Source of the DNA: Stenocarpella maydis
Lineage: Eukaryota > Ascomycota > Sordariomycetes > Diaporthales > Diaporthaceae
Length of the DNA: 64,000 bases
Direction of reading: 5' to 3'
NCBI GenBank assembly: GCA_002270565.1
Contig: NQMI01000002.1
Span: 248,001 to 312,000 of the forward strand
Shown here in pieces: positions 45,791-58,400 of the stretch. Position numbers and translations under genes: made by a program. Within the stretch, counting starts at the first letter, position 1. Every line of letters starts with the position of its first letter. Under the pieces are notes generated by a model. The model did not search any database and was not told where the DNA came from. It saw only the letters and a program-made list of their open reading frames with translations.

Positions 45791-47400
45791 CTATATTGCT
45801 AGCGGCAGCAGCGGTAGCTGAATTAACTGGCTGGCTGCTATGTGAACCCCACTAAGGGCATTTATAATAGCTAATGTAAGCTGACTGGTCTTGCTGCCAC
45901 CACTATTGATATTGATAATGTTCTTGCTACTGAAGCTGCCGCTTTCGCCCCATTGCATATTGGCTCGGCCCGAGCGCCCTAGCACTATATTAAGGATATC
46001 ATTATTTAGCCTAAGGTTTAAGAGAACATTTGCTATATCATCTAGCCTACCTATCTTCCTCTTAATCTCTCAAATAAGTGCCTAATTATATATACTTATA
46101 GGGATGTTTTTAATAGATACGTTTTTCTAACTCTTTTTAATTAAATTAGCCCACTTAATTAAGTCCTTATGGTTAAGTGCTAGATATAATTTATCCCCCC
46201 TTTTGAAATACTATGAGGCTAACTTGGCTTCTCTCTTATAGTTTGGGTACTTACCCCTATTATAATACTTCTATCTTTGGCTTAGCTTTGTAAAATAATT
46301 AGTTTTTACTTTTCTTATTATAGCAATCTCCTCTTATATTATAAAGGACTTTGACTTTAAGGAGGATGGAATTCCCAGCTGATTATTAAGTAGAGTAATA
46401 TTAATATTAGCACTATTGCTACTATTCAGCCTTACCTAAAATAAATAGCCTTCATTATCCTCTACAGCCTCTATAATAGTAGCACCCCTAATATTATGAG
46501 ATATAATACTAATAGAAGCTCGTCCTTCTTAACTAGAGGATAAGGGTGTTATTAGTCCCTACTAGCGCCCTGGGATCATACGGCAAGCAATTAATAGCTA
46601 AAATAAATATAATATATTAAGTATATAACGAGACTTTGCTTATATCTGCCCTATAAGGCTAATTATTAAATCCTAAATCATCTTAAGGATTACTCTAGCT
46701 AGAAACTTATTAGAGTATTTAACTTTCTTAGTAGTAGCCTTCCTTAGCTGGATTAGAGTGCTAATATAATCCTAGTTGATCTTGTGGCTATAGATAGTCT
46801 TAGCAACCTGGGTCTTCAATTCCTTAAGCTATATATTAAGAGACTTGATAAGAGTACCCCTAAATATTATTTTTAAAGCTTCCAGATACTTCATGAGTAC
46901 TAAAAGAGGGGTAATACCTCTAAACTAGCTAGCCTTACTTGGAGCATATTTAAAGACTATCCTGATATTAGTTAGGACTTTAATCTAAATAGGGGCTTCC
47001 TCCTAATAAAAGCTAGCTATAGCAACCCCCTTAGGGATCTCTATAATATTATCATCTGGGGGAAGCACCTGGTTATTAAAGGGATTATAATTAGGAGCTT
47101 TAGTTAGGTCTAGCTCCTCCTAATTAGGCTTAGTAGGGCTACTCTCTAGCGGTAGTACTGGCGGTAGCGGCAATGGTAGCTTTACTAGGGCCTTTCTCTT
47201 TGTTAGAGCCTTCTTCTTTGCTGAGGCTAACTGCTTCGCTAGAGCTGGTATAGCTAACTTAATGGTCTGGGTCTTCTTTATAGTAGAGCTGCCTAATGAT
47301 ATAGATTTAGTATTCCTCCTTTTTAATGGGGCTATTTTAGTGGTTTTAACTGGATTATTATTAAAGGTAATTTATTGTTTTGGCTGGGAGCGTAGTTGAT
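45791..47400 (-). pseudogene. unidentified coding relic inside the transposon
   Basis: On the minus strand a protein-like reading persists for over 450 codons if TAG is taken as ancestral Gln. It has a Lys/Pro/Ser-rich N-terminal part, a middle helical part with many Lys and Leu, and a C-terminal part ending in a 64-codon intact frame (45,791-45,985) rich in Ser, Ile and Asn. Stops are nearly all TAG, the pattern left by RIP on CAG codons. No motif lets me name a family: not a visible transposase, reverse transcriptase or helicase. It may be an accessory gene of the element, or a second inserted element. Boundaries are approximate. Confidence 0.5.
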
Positions 47401-47706
47401 AAGGACTTGTGGTTAGGGGCTGTGGATTGGTATGTAAAATTAACCTTAGCTTAGGAGTAATACTTAAAGACCCTATTCAGAATATTATTAGCTATGGTGA
47501 TATATTACATGAAGAGGGTATTGGATTAACTTATATATAGCTTTAGTAGGGTGTTAGCAACCTTAATTGATCCTAACGGTAGGTTATAGGATGATAATTA
47601 ATGTTTAGGAGTAACTGTTATATATGCTATAAGAAATACTATAATTCTGAGTGGTAATAGTTATAAATGTATGATGATGATGATAATGTTATATGCGCTA
47701 ATACTG

Positions 47707-47795
47707 AAGGGATGCTGATTTGTATGGGGAATGGGTGTGTGTCAACATGTGTGCGTTCCTAGCGCGTTTTTGGCACTCTCGCTTGCAAATCAGAA
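47707..47795. repeat. right terminal inverted repeat (89 bp)
   Basis: Reverse complement of 42,685-42,773 with three mismatches; followed by TA at 47,796-47,797. Confidence 0.92.
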
Positions 47796-47975
47796 TATCA
47801 ACCAACAAGAGCACTCACTCACTTCATGCTCACACAAATCGCATCACTCAAGCAATCCGCCACCAATACAAAACTCACAGGCGTCTCGACAGGTGGCCTT
47901 GCTTTACTTTCTTGACCAACCTGCTTACTCAGCTCTGCTATTAGATTCCCATATACACCTAGCATACTACTTATC

Positions 47976-48955
47976 ATGGTAGCGGCGGACGATCTTAACC
48001 CCTTCTACCCAAACACTGTATATCAAAGGGTCAAGGACTGGGCTGCCAAGCAGGAGGCCTTCGAGAAGGACAACAAGGCACCCGCGCCGCTGAACAATGT
48101 TCAGAAGGCGTTCCTCGACAGCTTCCACGAATCATTACCGTCCGTGCCACTGATTGACGACAAGGACTACGTCAGCGAGCTATTCAGTCAGTATCCCGTT
48201 GGCATATCTCATCAATCGTGCTAACAGAGGACTCAGAGTACCGGCAGATCATGACCTCGGGCAACCAAATCGCCTTTGTCGACCGCATCCACCCTGTCAC
48301 GAACGAGCAGGGAGCCGCCCAGTGGAGCTGTACGGTCGAGCTCAGCGAGGCCCTCGCCGATGAGTATGGAATCACTTCGTTTCCCGCCACTGGGTTTGGC
48401 CTTGATGCGGCTGGTTGTTACCCAGCCTTTGCGAAGAAGAAGGACGCCAAGCAGTTTGCCGCAAAGTGCGCGATCGACTTCCTGGAAAGGAACTCCCTGT
48501 GGCCCTCGAGACTAGGAGTCATTGTCGGCCGCGAGAAGAACCTCCCAACCATGCAGAGCCAGCCGGCCAAGCGCCCGAGCAAGGGCACTGAGGGCGCCCC
48601 GCCGCCGCCTTCGAAGCTCAAAGTCAATAGGGATATGGGCGCTATAGATGATGGCGACGACGTCAGCCTCCGCGCTACCGAGCGTGTCCAGGCCCTCTGC
48701 CACAGGTTGAATCTCCAGGCGCCGCGCTACGACCTGACTCTGGCAGACTCCAGCGTTGACAACGTGTTCAATGGGCATGCCGACTTTGGCGAGGACGAGA
48801 GTAGCTTCCCTGAAGATGTGGGCCGGGTCACTGCTGTGAAGGGACGTGAGAACGCGAGGCAGGAGATTGCCGAGAAGGTGCTCGTGCACCTACGTGAAAT
48901 GCGCCGACAGAGGGCGGCGGATCTTGCGAAGCACATGGCTCGGGCTGGCCCGTAG
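47976..48955 (+). CDS. double-stranded-RNA-binding-like protein
   Basis: Protein of 312 residues. Two exons: 47,976-48,186 and 48,228-48,955, with a 41-nt intron (donor GTCAGT, acceptor CTAACAG) that is short even for fungi. A segment at about residues 75-160 ends in KKKDAKQFAAKCAIDFL, the C-terminal helix pattern of a dsRNA-binding motif. A second, more divergent one (about 225-300) ends in ENARQEIAEKVLVHL. The linker between them is Pro/Lys-rich. The family is only inferred from these helices; the remainder has no recognised domain. Start is the first ATG, 180 bp after the transposon's right end, so the element sits in this gene's promoter region. Confidence 0.75.
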
Positions 48956-49288
48956 CGTGGGCGTAACCTGTCTGACGAGATCCTCCACTTCTTGTCGATG
49001 GGGTCGTTGGGTGCAAGATTCCTATCTGTTAAGGCGAGCGTTGCGCCGTTATCTTGTAGGCGCATGGGGAGGGGCTATGGACTAAGCGGCTCCCACAAGC
49101 CAGTATCAAGTCTTATTGGGCTGTGCAGCCGGGCAACATATATCACGGAATGGTGCGGGCATGCATACTTAGGTACTTGGATAGGCTGCCAGGCAAGTGA
49201 ACCAGAGTGGAGGAGGTAACAAGACATGCTATCGTCAACCGTCCAGCACCTTCACTCGCCATGTTCTCACTCCGAGACACCCTATGAC
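48956..49288. other. convergent intergenic region, nothing seen
   Basis: 333 bp between the 3' ends of the dsRNA-binding-like gene and the tRNA phosphotransferase gene. Confidence 0.6.
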
Positions 49289-50257
49289 TTATGTAGCCTT
49301 GACCCGGCCTCTTCCACCGCCCCTACCGCCCCGCCCGCCTCCTCTTCCTCTGCCCCCTTTGGCAGGAGGCGGCCGGCTCTTAAGGTCGTCAGGCAGATCT
49401 GCAACCCACTCGCCATCCTTCCATAGAGTCACGGCGTCCTCATTCCGGCCCACAACCTCCTTGAAGTACTTCGCAGGAACCAGGCCCTCCTCTCCGACGC
49501 CCTCGGTGAGAACAACACCATTGTCGCTAATCCACCACGTCATTGCCCCGTCCTCGAGGCTCCGCCTCACATCGATATACACCAGGACCTCGGCGTCCTT
49601 GCGCATCCCCGAGATGACGCCCTGCTCGTCGTTGGGCAGCCCGGTCGAGCAGTGCACGTGGGTGCGGCCCATGCGCCGCAGCCCGCCCGACTCGGCGATG
49701 CGCTGCCAGAAGGCGAAATAAGTCCCGTGCACAACCACGGGGGGCACATTGCCCGCCTCGAGGGTGATGGGCCGCAGGAGAGCCTCTGACTCGAGCTTGA
49801 TGCTGTGGCCCTGGTTGGCGCGGATGAGCCAGCGCGCCGCGTCAGTCGGCTCCGCAGGCGCCTCGCCGCCGGCGGCTGGTTTCATGGCGAAGCGCTGCTT
49901 CTCGTTGTCGGCGCAGACTTGGCTCACCTCTTGTACCGTGACGCCGAGGGTGCGGAGGGGGCCCCATTGTAGCTGTAGGAAAGGCCCTGTTAGCTGAGGG
50001 GGGAAGCAAAGGGCTCAAGATGAATGACAAACAGCACTCACCACACGGTCCAGCGGCGCGTATCCCTCCTTGTCGAGCTTGATCCCCGCGTTGAGCGCCT
50101 GGTGCCGCAGCAGCCTCGACAGCGCCATCGAGATCTGCTTCTCCCTCTGCTTGCCCCCGGCGCCGCCTGCCTTACGGCCGCCGCCGCCGCCCTTGCCTCC
50201 CGCCGCCCGCACCGAGGCCTTGTCCTCGAGCTGGGCCGCCAGCTCGTCCACGTCCAT
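49289..50257 (-). CDS. TPT1: tRNA 2'-phosphotransferase (Tpt1/KptA family)
   Basis: Transfers the splice-junction 2'-phosphate of ligated tRNA to NAD+, the last step of fungal tRNA splicing. 299 residues from two exons: 50,042-50,257 (donor GTGAGT) and 49,289-49,972 (acceptor CTACAG). Seen: QISMALSRLLRHQA and LDKEGYAPLDRV (N-terminal winged-helix half), then WLIRANQGHS, VVHGTYF and GRTHVHCS, the Arg-x-x-x-His/His-Gly-Thr/His-x-His positions that define the family, and YIDVRRSLEDG. Unusual additions: a Gly/Lys-rich tract near residues 15-36 and a C-terminal tail of RGRGGGRGGRGGGRGR type, an RGG box suggesting extra RNA binding. An in-frame upstream extension has an ATG encoding Met in MNSRLN, but the start at 50,257 is preferred. 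Confidence 0.92.
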
Positions 50258-51375
50258 GGCGAGCTGACGGGGCGGGTTGTTTGTTGTCGTCGAGTAGGAG
50301 ACTGGATATCGCGGTGTCCACCTCGAGCGCCGATGCGCCGATGTCAAAAAAGAACCCTGCGAGACGCTCGATGCCGCTGGAGTGGTGAGTTTGAGGTTGC
50401 CCCGACAATTCAGACGCGAATTCATCAACGACTTGAACCAAGTAGGGGACGTTTCCGATCTGCTTGAATCGGTGTTTATCTGTGGTATGCTCAACTGTTG
50501 GTACGACTTTTTGTGTTCTGGGAGCTAACCGACTGCAGTCTTTCGGCCTGACTCAACCCGGGGATACGGTGAGGATGCACCTTCACGTCACTCACCCACG
50601 CAGGCGGCGTGTGGCATTTATAAGCAGGCGTTGCCTGAAATAGAGGCATGGCTGGATTGCCAGACTGAATAACAATTTACCAAGGATCGCACCTACCATC
50701 TTCACATTTTTTGAACCTACTTCTACAGGTTCCAACGGCAAAGGGGCAAGGACGCGCTTTTGACAAAGGACGAGTTCCCCATCTTAACCAAGGGAGCAGA
50801 AGTGTGTCGCGAATGCTTATAATACATTAATAGCAGATGCCTTGTACATCTAAGTATACCAAGACAAATATGTACACCTGAAAGGCTGTCCTTCCTTCCT
50901 TCCTTCCAGTGCCGGCGGGTATCGATATCGCGCTCCGCGCGTCCAAACTCCTCCCGAATGTCTGCAGATGGAGGCGTATCTCGGCAGAGCCTCCCCTTCC
51001 CTCAATCGTACGGGCATGAATTCTCGACAAAGGAAACGTCTTTGCCGTGTTTTTGCCGTCCCTTATGACTTGCCCGCCATGTCGTTAAACGCAGCGAAGC
51101 ACCACTGCGTCCATAAACGGTGCAGCTGCTCCGAAGGAATAGAAGAGAAAAAAGCCCACGCCACGCCTTCCGCATTATAGACAAGACGACACTTGCAGTT
51201 ATCGTCGGGGATGCTAGATGAGAAATCAAGAACAAAAAGAAGATGAAATTTAATAACACCGGTAATGCATGCGTAGGATCTCGGCTCCTCGCAGGAAAAC
51301 AGCGCTTTTGTAGTTGCACCCATTACCGTCTCGTGAGTCGTCAAAGTGTCGTACAATGGGTGAGATGCGCCACAC
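50258..51375. other. intergenic, nothing recognised
   Basis: About 1.1 kb upstream of the TPT1 start and downstream of the large disordered-protein gene. A short CTTCC repeat occurs at about 50,890-50,907. Confidence 0.55.
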
Positions 51376-54300
51376 TCATCTGTAACCGCCAAAGTTGGAG
51401 GCACTGCCAGAGATGCTTGGAATCCCACTGTGTCGTTTGCGGTTGATACTGGTCTCCCGGCCGACCACTGAATTATTCGATTGACCGACAGAGTACTGTC
51501 GCTGCCCTCGCTCCTCAGCCAGTCTGTCCGCAACTGTGTTGTTGTCGGTCCTCTCAAATCTGTCATTTCTCTCCTGGGCGAACCGCTCCGTCGCCAGGAA
51601 TCGACGGGAGCTGGGAGTAGTTGGCGTTGCAAAACGGGATGACGAAGGAGGCGCAGAGGGTAGGTTTGAGGTGATTAGTCGACGCCGCGGCAACGCTGAG
51701 CTGGCGGACGTGGGCTCCTGCATTTGAAAGGAGCCTCGCGTCAGCTCTCCTCGGTCTCGAGAAGGCACGTCGATCCTCAGACCAGCTTCCGTAATGGCCC
51801 TCGATGGTGCCCTGAAACGAGCGTCTTGCTCCTCGTCGATATTGCTGCCGCGGGCAATCGTTGTGACGCGACGCGGGGGGAGGAGCAAAGAGGTTTTGCG
51901 TCCATCTTCGGGCTCGTCGGTGCCCGCCCGCCTGGTCCTTAGGAGAGATGTCTTCCTGCCTTGGTCATCGGGCTCTTCTGTTACGCCCCGCCGTGTTCGC
52001 GCCACGACAAGAGACGACTTCCGGCCAGGAGCTGCGAATTCGCCGCCCAAGGCGCTTGGCGCGTACCTAGGGCTAGCAACAGAAGGAGCCGTGAAGTTGA
52101 TGGTCGCCCGCTTCTCAAACCTGGTCGTGCGAGGACTGACGCTGTTTTCAACACTGGGAATAGGCTCATCGGGCTTCGATGTCTCCCGCCGCGGTGCGCC
52201 AGTAAAGACTTTGATGGGCGCCGGGCTGCTCAGTTGCTCATGCTCTTTCGGCCTTACTGTTTCTCGTGATTCCGATTTTGGTGGCTGACCTGCAACCTTC
52301 CGCTGGCTGCCCTCCTCCGTCAAAGCCAGGCACAGCTCGGTCAGATTTCGGCACATACTATCGACTTTCTTCCGCAATAGCCTATCGGTGACTGTGGCCT
52401 GGCCGCTACCTCCAATAGTGCTTGCACCGCTCGAGATTGGCCCTGGCTGCCCGACAATACCCATCATTTGTGACAGTGATAGCGCATCGTTGGCGGCGGC
52501 CTCAACAGCATTGTATATGTCGGTAGTCACAAATGGTTTCGTCTTGGAAAGAGCTGATCTCAAGATTGGTTGCGCCTCCCGTTGCGCCTCCCGTTGCGCC
52601 TCCCGCTGCGAAGAGGTGAAGCTCAATACCTCGGTCTGTGCAGCGCCGGTCGCGGAGGCACGCTTTGGAGAGCCAGATACTGTGGTGGCGCCAGTCCCCG
52701 CCGTAGGAGGCCTTTCGTCGGAAGCTCTCGACATGGCGGCGCCAGATGTCTTGGGCAGTTTTCCGGTCAACTCCAGCCGGTGGATACGGGACTTCAACTC
52801 GTCGAGTTCATCCCAGACTGTGGAAGGGGCGGCAGTTGAGTTTGAGGACTCAGAAGCCTCGTGGTGAGGCGCTCCTGGGTGCTGAGACTCGCTACTCTTT
52901 GGGACAAGAGGCGAAGACTGGAAGGACTTCGAGAGGCCGCTCGGTTGCCGGTGAGACGACACCCGAGAATGCTCAGACGTTGCGGGCCGCCGTGCAAATA
53001 TGGAGTTGCCTTCAGCAGTGTTGTCCTGGCCATATGTCCGGGGCGTTATTGGCGACGGCCTCAGAGACGATACCGTGGGCCGAGCTCTGCTTGCAGCGAG
53101 ACTCAGAGGGGCCCGCTCTGTCGTGCTACCTCGGTAATGCGCTTCACTATCGATGTGCTGCGCCGGCTGGCCCTCTGTCGTCCGCCTCATGCGGGACGCC
53201 CTGTCTTGCTGGTCCGAGAGGCGCCGTGGAACCCTAGGGGGTGAGGTAATTTTCTGAAATGAAGAGGGGATAATGGTAGAGAGCGGCCTCTGGCGGCCGG
53301 GTCGCACGGCCCGAGACTGCGACTGATTAGCTTCCATGCGGAATTCAAGACATGGGCGCCACTTGACGGACACTGTCGTGCAACATGTTGCCTGTGAGAA
53401 GGATAAAGGGTGATGGCTGGTCGGGATGGGCAAGAAAAGATGGATGGATCCACGGCACGACTGGCATGCTGAGGATTACGGTCTCCACAACGACTCGTAA
53501 CATGCAGGTACTCCTCACTCAGGGGTCCGGGCATCGCCTTGGATCCCGCATTTGGGCTACTTGTGGGTACAGACGTCCGACGCCCAAGAACATCACACGC
53601 ACATGAATGTTGATGCGACAAGGCAAAGAAATTAGTGTAAAGGAGTGCTCACCAATGTGCTGCCCCGATCATCGTCGTCTCGACCGTCATTTCTCGGCCG
53701 GGAGGACGACGAGGAGGGGTCTTCGTGCGCGATTCTCATGAAGATATCGGCAGTGCTCTCGCTCTCGATGGTCGCGGTGACCTCGTCGTCGGCATCTGCA
53801 GCGGACATGTCCCTGGTCCACTCGCCAGTGTCACGACCCTCAAGCGCGCGCAGCGACATGTCACGGTGCTTCGGGTCGATGGAGTCGTGGCCATCATCGT
53901 AGGAGTGGTAGGAGGAATTGTTCATGTCGAACTGGAGACTCTTGCGCGAGCCCGACGAGCGGAATGAGCGGATAGGAGGGATGCCGGGCCGGCTAGGGGT
54001 TGAGACAGAGCGGAAGGGTCTGTATGACACTGGTGGTCGTGAAACAGATGTGCGCCGCTCGTTGGGGTTGTCATGGAGATTGTCGCGGTTGACTAGTGCC
54101 GGTGACCTGAGGGCTCGTTGTGCGTGAGCCCACTTCTTTGTGGTGGCTGTTTCTGAGGTGTGTGCACCTTGTGAAGGGAGAGTTGTGCGCGGGGAGGGGC
54201 CGGCGTTTGAGCTTGGGGTGATGTTGACAGGCTGTGTGGGCGGTCGGGTGTCTGGTGTCCAGAAGCTAGGAGAGTCGTCAGTGGGGGATTGGGAATCGAG

Positions 54301-55131
54301 GGCGTCGCCAGGACTGTTGTCGACTGCAAATGAGGCGGGTGGGCTGGCGGCAGTTGGGGTGAAAGGGGCGGATGTCGAGGCAGTCTGGTAGGTGCTGGCC
54401 CGTGATGGTGCCGGGCTGGGCTTTTGCCTCGGGGTCACGGGTGAGCGGGGCGTGTCTGTTGGAGGCTGTTGCTGGTCAGGTTCACACGCGGGGGCGGATG
54501 CAGCCGCAGACACGGTCACACGGCGGCGCGGGTGGTGGTGATGTTGGTGGTGGTGAGGGAGGTGTCGTGCAGCAGCGGCACCGTCAGCGTCAGCGTCAGA
54601 GTCAGCATTAGTGGCAGGCCTATTTTCTGGCTCTGGGCTTGGACTTGTGGCCTTCTGGAGGTCCTTGGGGTGCAGTGGGGACCCGGCCAACCCTGCAGAT
54701 GAGGGGGGATGTTGCTTGCTGTCCCGCTGTAGCAAACCTGGTGGAGGCAGCGAGGACCTGGTACGGTCGCTCAGACGGAATGCAGGCAATTTGGACGAAT
54801 TGTGATTGACGCGGTGGGCGTGCACTGCAGTTGACCCGGCCGATGGTGGGCGCTCGTCGCTGTCGACCTCGGTCTCGACCCGGTGCTCGACGGCTTGTTC
54901 GTCGTGGCCGCTGCTGTTGCCGTCGTCGCCCTCGATGGGCTGCGCGGCATCGTCAGCACCTGCACCTGCGCCTGCGCTTGCGCCTGCACCTACACCGGCA
55001 CCTGGTGTTGGTGCGGCCGGGGCCGCGGTTTCGGTTTCGAGTTCGAGCTCAAGCTCCTCCTCCTGGTCGGCGCTTCTCCCACTGGACCCAACGTCCTCAA
55101 ACACCTCGACGGTTGCTGACGACAAAGCCAT
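51376..55131 (-). CDS. large disordered protein with a short coiled coil
   Basis: Predicted 1,164 residues from two exons, 53,653-55,131 (493 codons; donor GTGAGC) and 51,376-53,391 (acceptor CTCACAG), joined in phase 0. Nearly all is low-complexity, rich in Ser, Pro, Thr and Arg. Landmarks: an acidic Glu/Leu tract and a Gly/Ala repeat near residues 25-60, a His-rich tract (about 195-205), many RRxS/SP sites suggesting phosphorylation, a likely coiled coil (WDELDELKSRIHRLELTGKLP) after the intron, a tandem QREA repeat (DNA ~52,570-52,612), and a predicted helical stretch (DRLLRKKVDSMCRNLTEL). Comparable long proteins occur across ascomycetes, some with structural or cytoskeletal roles, but I cannot name this one. 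The first ATG after an Arg-rich out-of-range extension was chosen. Confidence 0.8.
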
Positions 55132-55377
55132 GTCTGGGCGCGCACGAGCTACTCTTCTTCTTCTTCTTCTTCTTCTCACTTCTCACTCACTCTGCTTCTC
55201 TTTGTTCCAGAATGCCTGTCCCGTCTCCCCGTTATCATCAGGGTCCCATCGGCTGCTCCCTTGCGTTGCTTGCCAGTCTACCCCGGCTGCGGCCCCTCGA
55301 TTCTGGCCGGTGGCATTGATCAATTCCAGAAGGGCGATGATGGATTCCCGAGACCCTGGGCCCAGGATCTCTGAGCT

Positions 55378-55409
<32 letters not shown>

Positions 55410-58400
55410 GTACCTGGCTGTCTCTGTCTGGGGTCTCTGTCTGGGTCTGGGACTGGGTCTGATTCCGAGTCCGAATCTCCCTGCCGGAGAAATTGAGACA
55501 GTGTACAGAAAGCCCAATGTTGATGAATGCCAGCGGCAGGGTCTGCCAAGATGATGCGGTGCTACGTCAAGCTTTCCGACGAGGGTCACTTGGTTGTCGA
55601 TGACTTGGGTCGTCCGATCAATTGGATAAGTTAGGCAAGTAAGTAGGGGGAAGGGAGTGATTCAATCCGCAATCGCCGTCGAGACAATCTATCTATCTGG
55701 TAGAAAAGTTGCATGTGCGTATGTGCTTGTCCCGCAGACCACACCTTGGATTAGGGGAATCGTGGTCGATTCGGATCAAGGTCCGGCAGGAGCAAATTGC
55801 CGTAGGCCTCTGCGCGACATATGGGTCGGCGGGTGAAATTATGAATACGGTTGCACCGTCATTGATCGTCTAGGACACGAAGCGGAGAGGCGGGACAGGA
55901 AGGGGACATAGCGGGTGTGGCATACGGATTATGCCGGCGATGGTCGACGTCTACTTTGAACCCGACCAGAATTGACGATCCATGGTTGCAGGCTGGAGCG
56001 CAATGCATATGTAATATGTAGTGTCCAGTCCAGTAGATGGCTGGTGGTCTGCCTATATGCACGAGCCCGCGATCATGTGCTGCAATGCTACTGCTGGCCA
56101 CTCACTCCTGCCCGCTCTTGCTGCTGCTGCTGCTGGCTCTGCTGGCGCCGCCACCGCCGCCGCTGGCTCGGTCCAAGACTATCATCACACACGCACGCAC
56201 TCATCGGGGGACCTGCAAGACGGCTCACGAGCCTCTGGGCCAGGGTTTCCGCCGACCGGTACCAGCAACAGCCCTGGACCAGACAGGAAGCGGAGAACAA
56301 GGTGTGCCGCCACCTGCATGCTGGCTGGCTGCGCGCCCCGCCGACCACGAGTATTGCGCGCCCGTGCTCCCGGGTGATTTAGAGAACTGCAATTTCAAAA
56401 CTCTCGACAAGTTCCTGATGATGGTGACAGCCGAGCGCAGTTCCAAGTTGTTTGTTGGCGGCCAGTCCCACCTCACAGTGCACACTACATACACATGCCT
56501 ATAGCAGCAGCAGCAGCATCTAGGAAACCCCGTACAGTCAGTCCGTGTCCAGAGAGCCTGAGAGGCTGACAGCCCGTCATCTTGGATGCAACACAGGATC
56601 TGCGAGGTTTAGCCCTGAATTACTACTACCATAGTACAAGGTTCCATTCCTCGATGTCGCAAGCATCCACGTTCAAACCGGCCCCAGACCCTCGCGTACG
56701 TTTTCTGCTCAGCTGCTATGGGTCCGCCAGTTTTGACCCTGATCCTTTCTGGATTTTCGTCTCTTTTGGGACACAATATCTGCAACACCACCTCCCCCCC
56801 CCCGGTCCTGCCTCGTCGCCACCCCGAGGACCTTTCTCATTTCGTTATGGGTAATTTCGAAGGGGAGAAAGAGACAGAGCGAGCAGGGGGGGGAGGGGAG
56901 AAAGAAGAAGGGGGAGGAAGAAGAAGAAAAAAAATTTATCGGCCAAAAAAGATTGATCTCCGTCCCTTGCAATCAAAATTTGAGGCAGCTGGGATCAACC
57001 ATCAACATCGCAGGTCGTCACATGCGGGCCACTTACTAGTCCCGCAATTCAAAAAAAAAGACAAGTCCCCGAGCTCTCAGACGCAATTCGAGCGGGTCCA
57101 CCCATTTATCAATGGAGGAGCCTGAAACCCGGCAGACGATGGCGTGAGTGGGTGAGTGAGCGTTGCCGTAGCCCGCCAAGCACCAAGATCTCCATCAACA
57201 GGGTCCCTGATGACTAGTGCGCCGGTCTGGCAGTCTGGCAGTTCTGGCTGGCTGGTTGACTGATGTCGCAACTGTCGAACCCACCTCGAGCACCTCTGCG
57301 CATCGAGCACAACCCTCCATCGCCGCAACGGGCTTAGAACGCTGACACACTCGTCGGCTTTGTGCATCGAGGGCAGACGCTAGGGTCTCCTCCCGGCACC
57401 TCCCTCTTTTGAGTTGCATCCGGGGTGGTCATCTGGCTAAATTACGCGCATGATGAGGTGATGGCAGGGCAAGGTGGCCGCTACACTAGTGTACCTACGT
57501 GTAAAAGGCCCTTCCAACATCGGCCCTAAGTTGGGTGGCTGCCGCATGGTGGGTGACAGTCACTTGCTCCTCTGGTGTTGGGCTACGGTATCTCGCCTGA
57601 CAGCCTTGTTAGTAGCAGCCCGCGGCCCCGACACCCCAGACCCGGAGTACCGCCGCGGCCATAGCGAACAGAGCGCAAGCAAGCTCTCGCCAACGCGGAC
57701 AGGGGGCCATACTGCCAGATTGGCCTGCTCTGGCCTGGTTTGAATGGGCAAAGGCCTCCCTGCTCTGCCCGTTGAGGACAGAACTGGCTCTACTTGAAGT
57801 CCCTTTGGTCTCCTAGCCGAGAAACCTGGCCAGAGATTGTCCTGGGACTGGGACTGGTTCTGGCATTTCCCTTTTATACGGCACCAATGTTCCAGTGAGC
57901 GGCGGGCGCAAATCCAGATTTGGCCGACACTCTTGCCAGCCTGGAAGTCGTCGATAATTACCCTCTTCCCGTAGCCCGGAGGGTAGAGGACTGGTCGACA
58001 GAGCCCTTTCCCGCCCTTCCTCGGCCCCAGGAATCCCGATCTGGCATCGACGTTCCTTTAAGGTTCGTTGTTGCCTTAGCTCGAAACATTCCAATCCCCA
58101 AAGAGACCAGGTGTGGACTGTGCGTCATCTATGCAAGCGTCTCCAGGTCTGCCCATCATGTGAGATCGGCGAACCTCGTGTGATCAGACCAACTGTTGTC
58201 TCGACGTCTGCACCCCCAGAGCTGCATGGGATGGTAACATTACGCATGTTTCGACAACACAGCATAGCGGTGTACATGCACGGCTAGGTGAGATTATGAG
58301 GACTCGAAGCATTGGAATGTGACAACTGTTGCACCCATCAGTACACATGATGTTCGGCTCCGCTAGGTGTCTCGAAGAATGTGAAGGAGATACTCGTGGT

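Larger units (their letters stand above)
42685..47795. mobile_element. 5.1-kb TIR transposon, Tc1/mariner-like, RIP-mutated
   Basis: The two ends (42,685-42,773 and 47,707-47,795) are 89-bp inverted repeats with three mismatches, and each is flanked by TA (42,683-42,684 and 47,796-47,797), as expected for Tc1/mariner insertion. The interior is very AT-rich, with TAG where CAG is expected. It contains a DDE transposase relic on the plus strand (about 42.9-44.0 kb), a smaller inverted-repeat element (about 44.1-44.27 kb), a diverged ~105-bp direct repeat (45.17-45.44 kb) and a second coding relic on the minus strand (about 45.8-47.4 kb). 5.1 kb is long for this superfamily, so the element may be composite or carry an extra gene. 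Confidence 0.88.

Noticed and set aside
53645..55462. Plus-strand ORFs up to 218 codons over the disordered protein
   Set aside because: Shadows produced by the repetitive Ser/Pro/Ala-rich coding sequence on the other strand.
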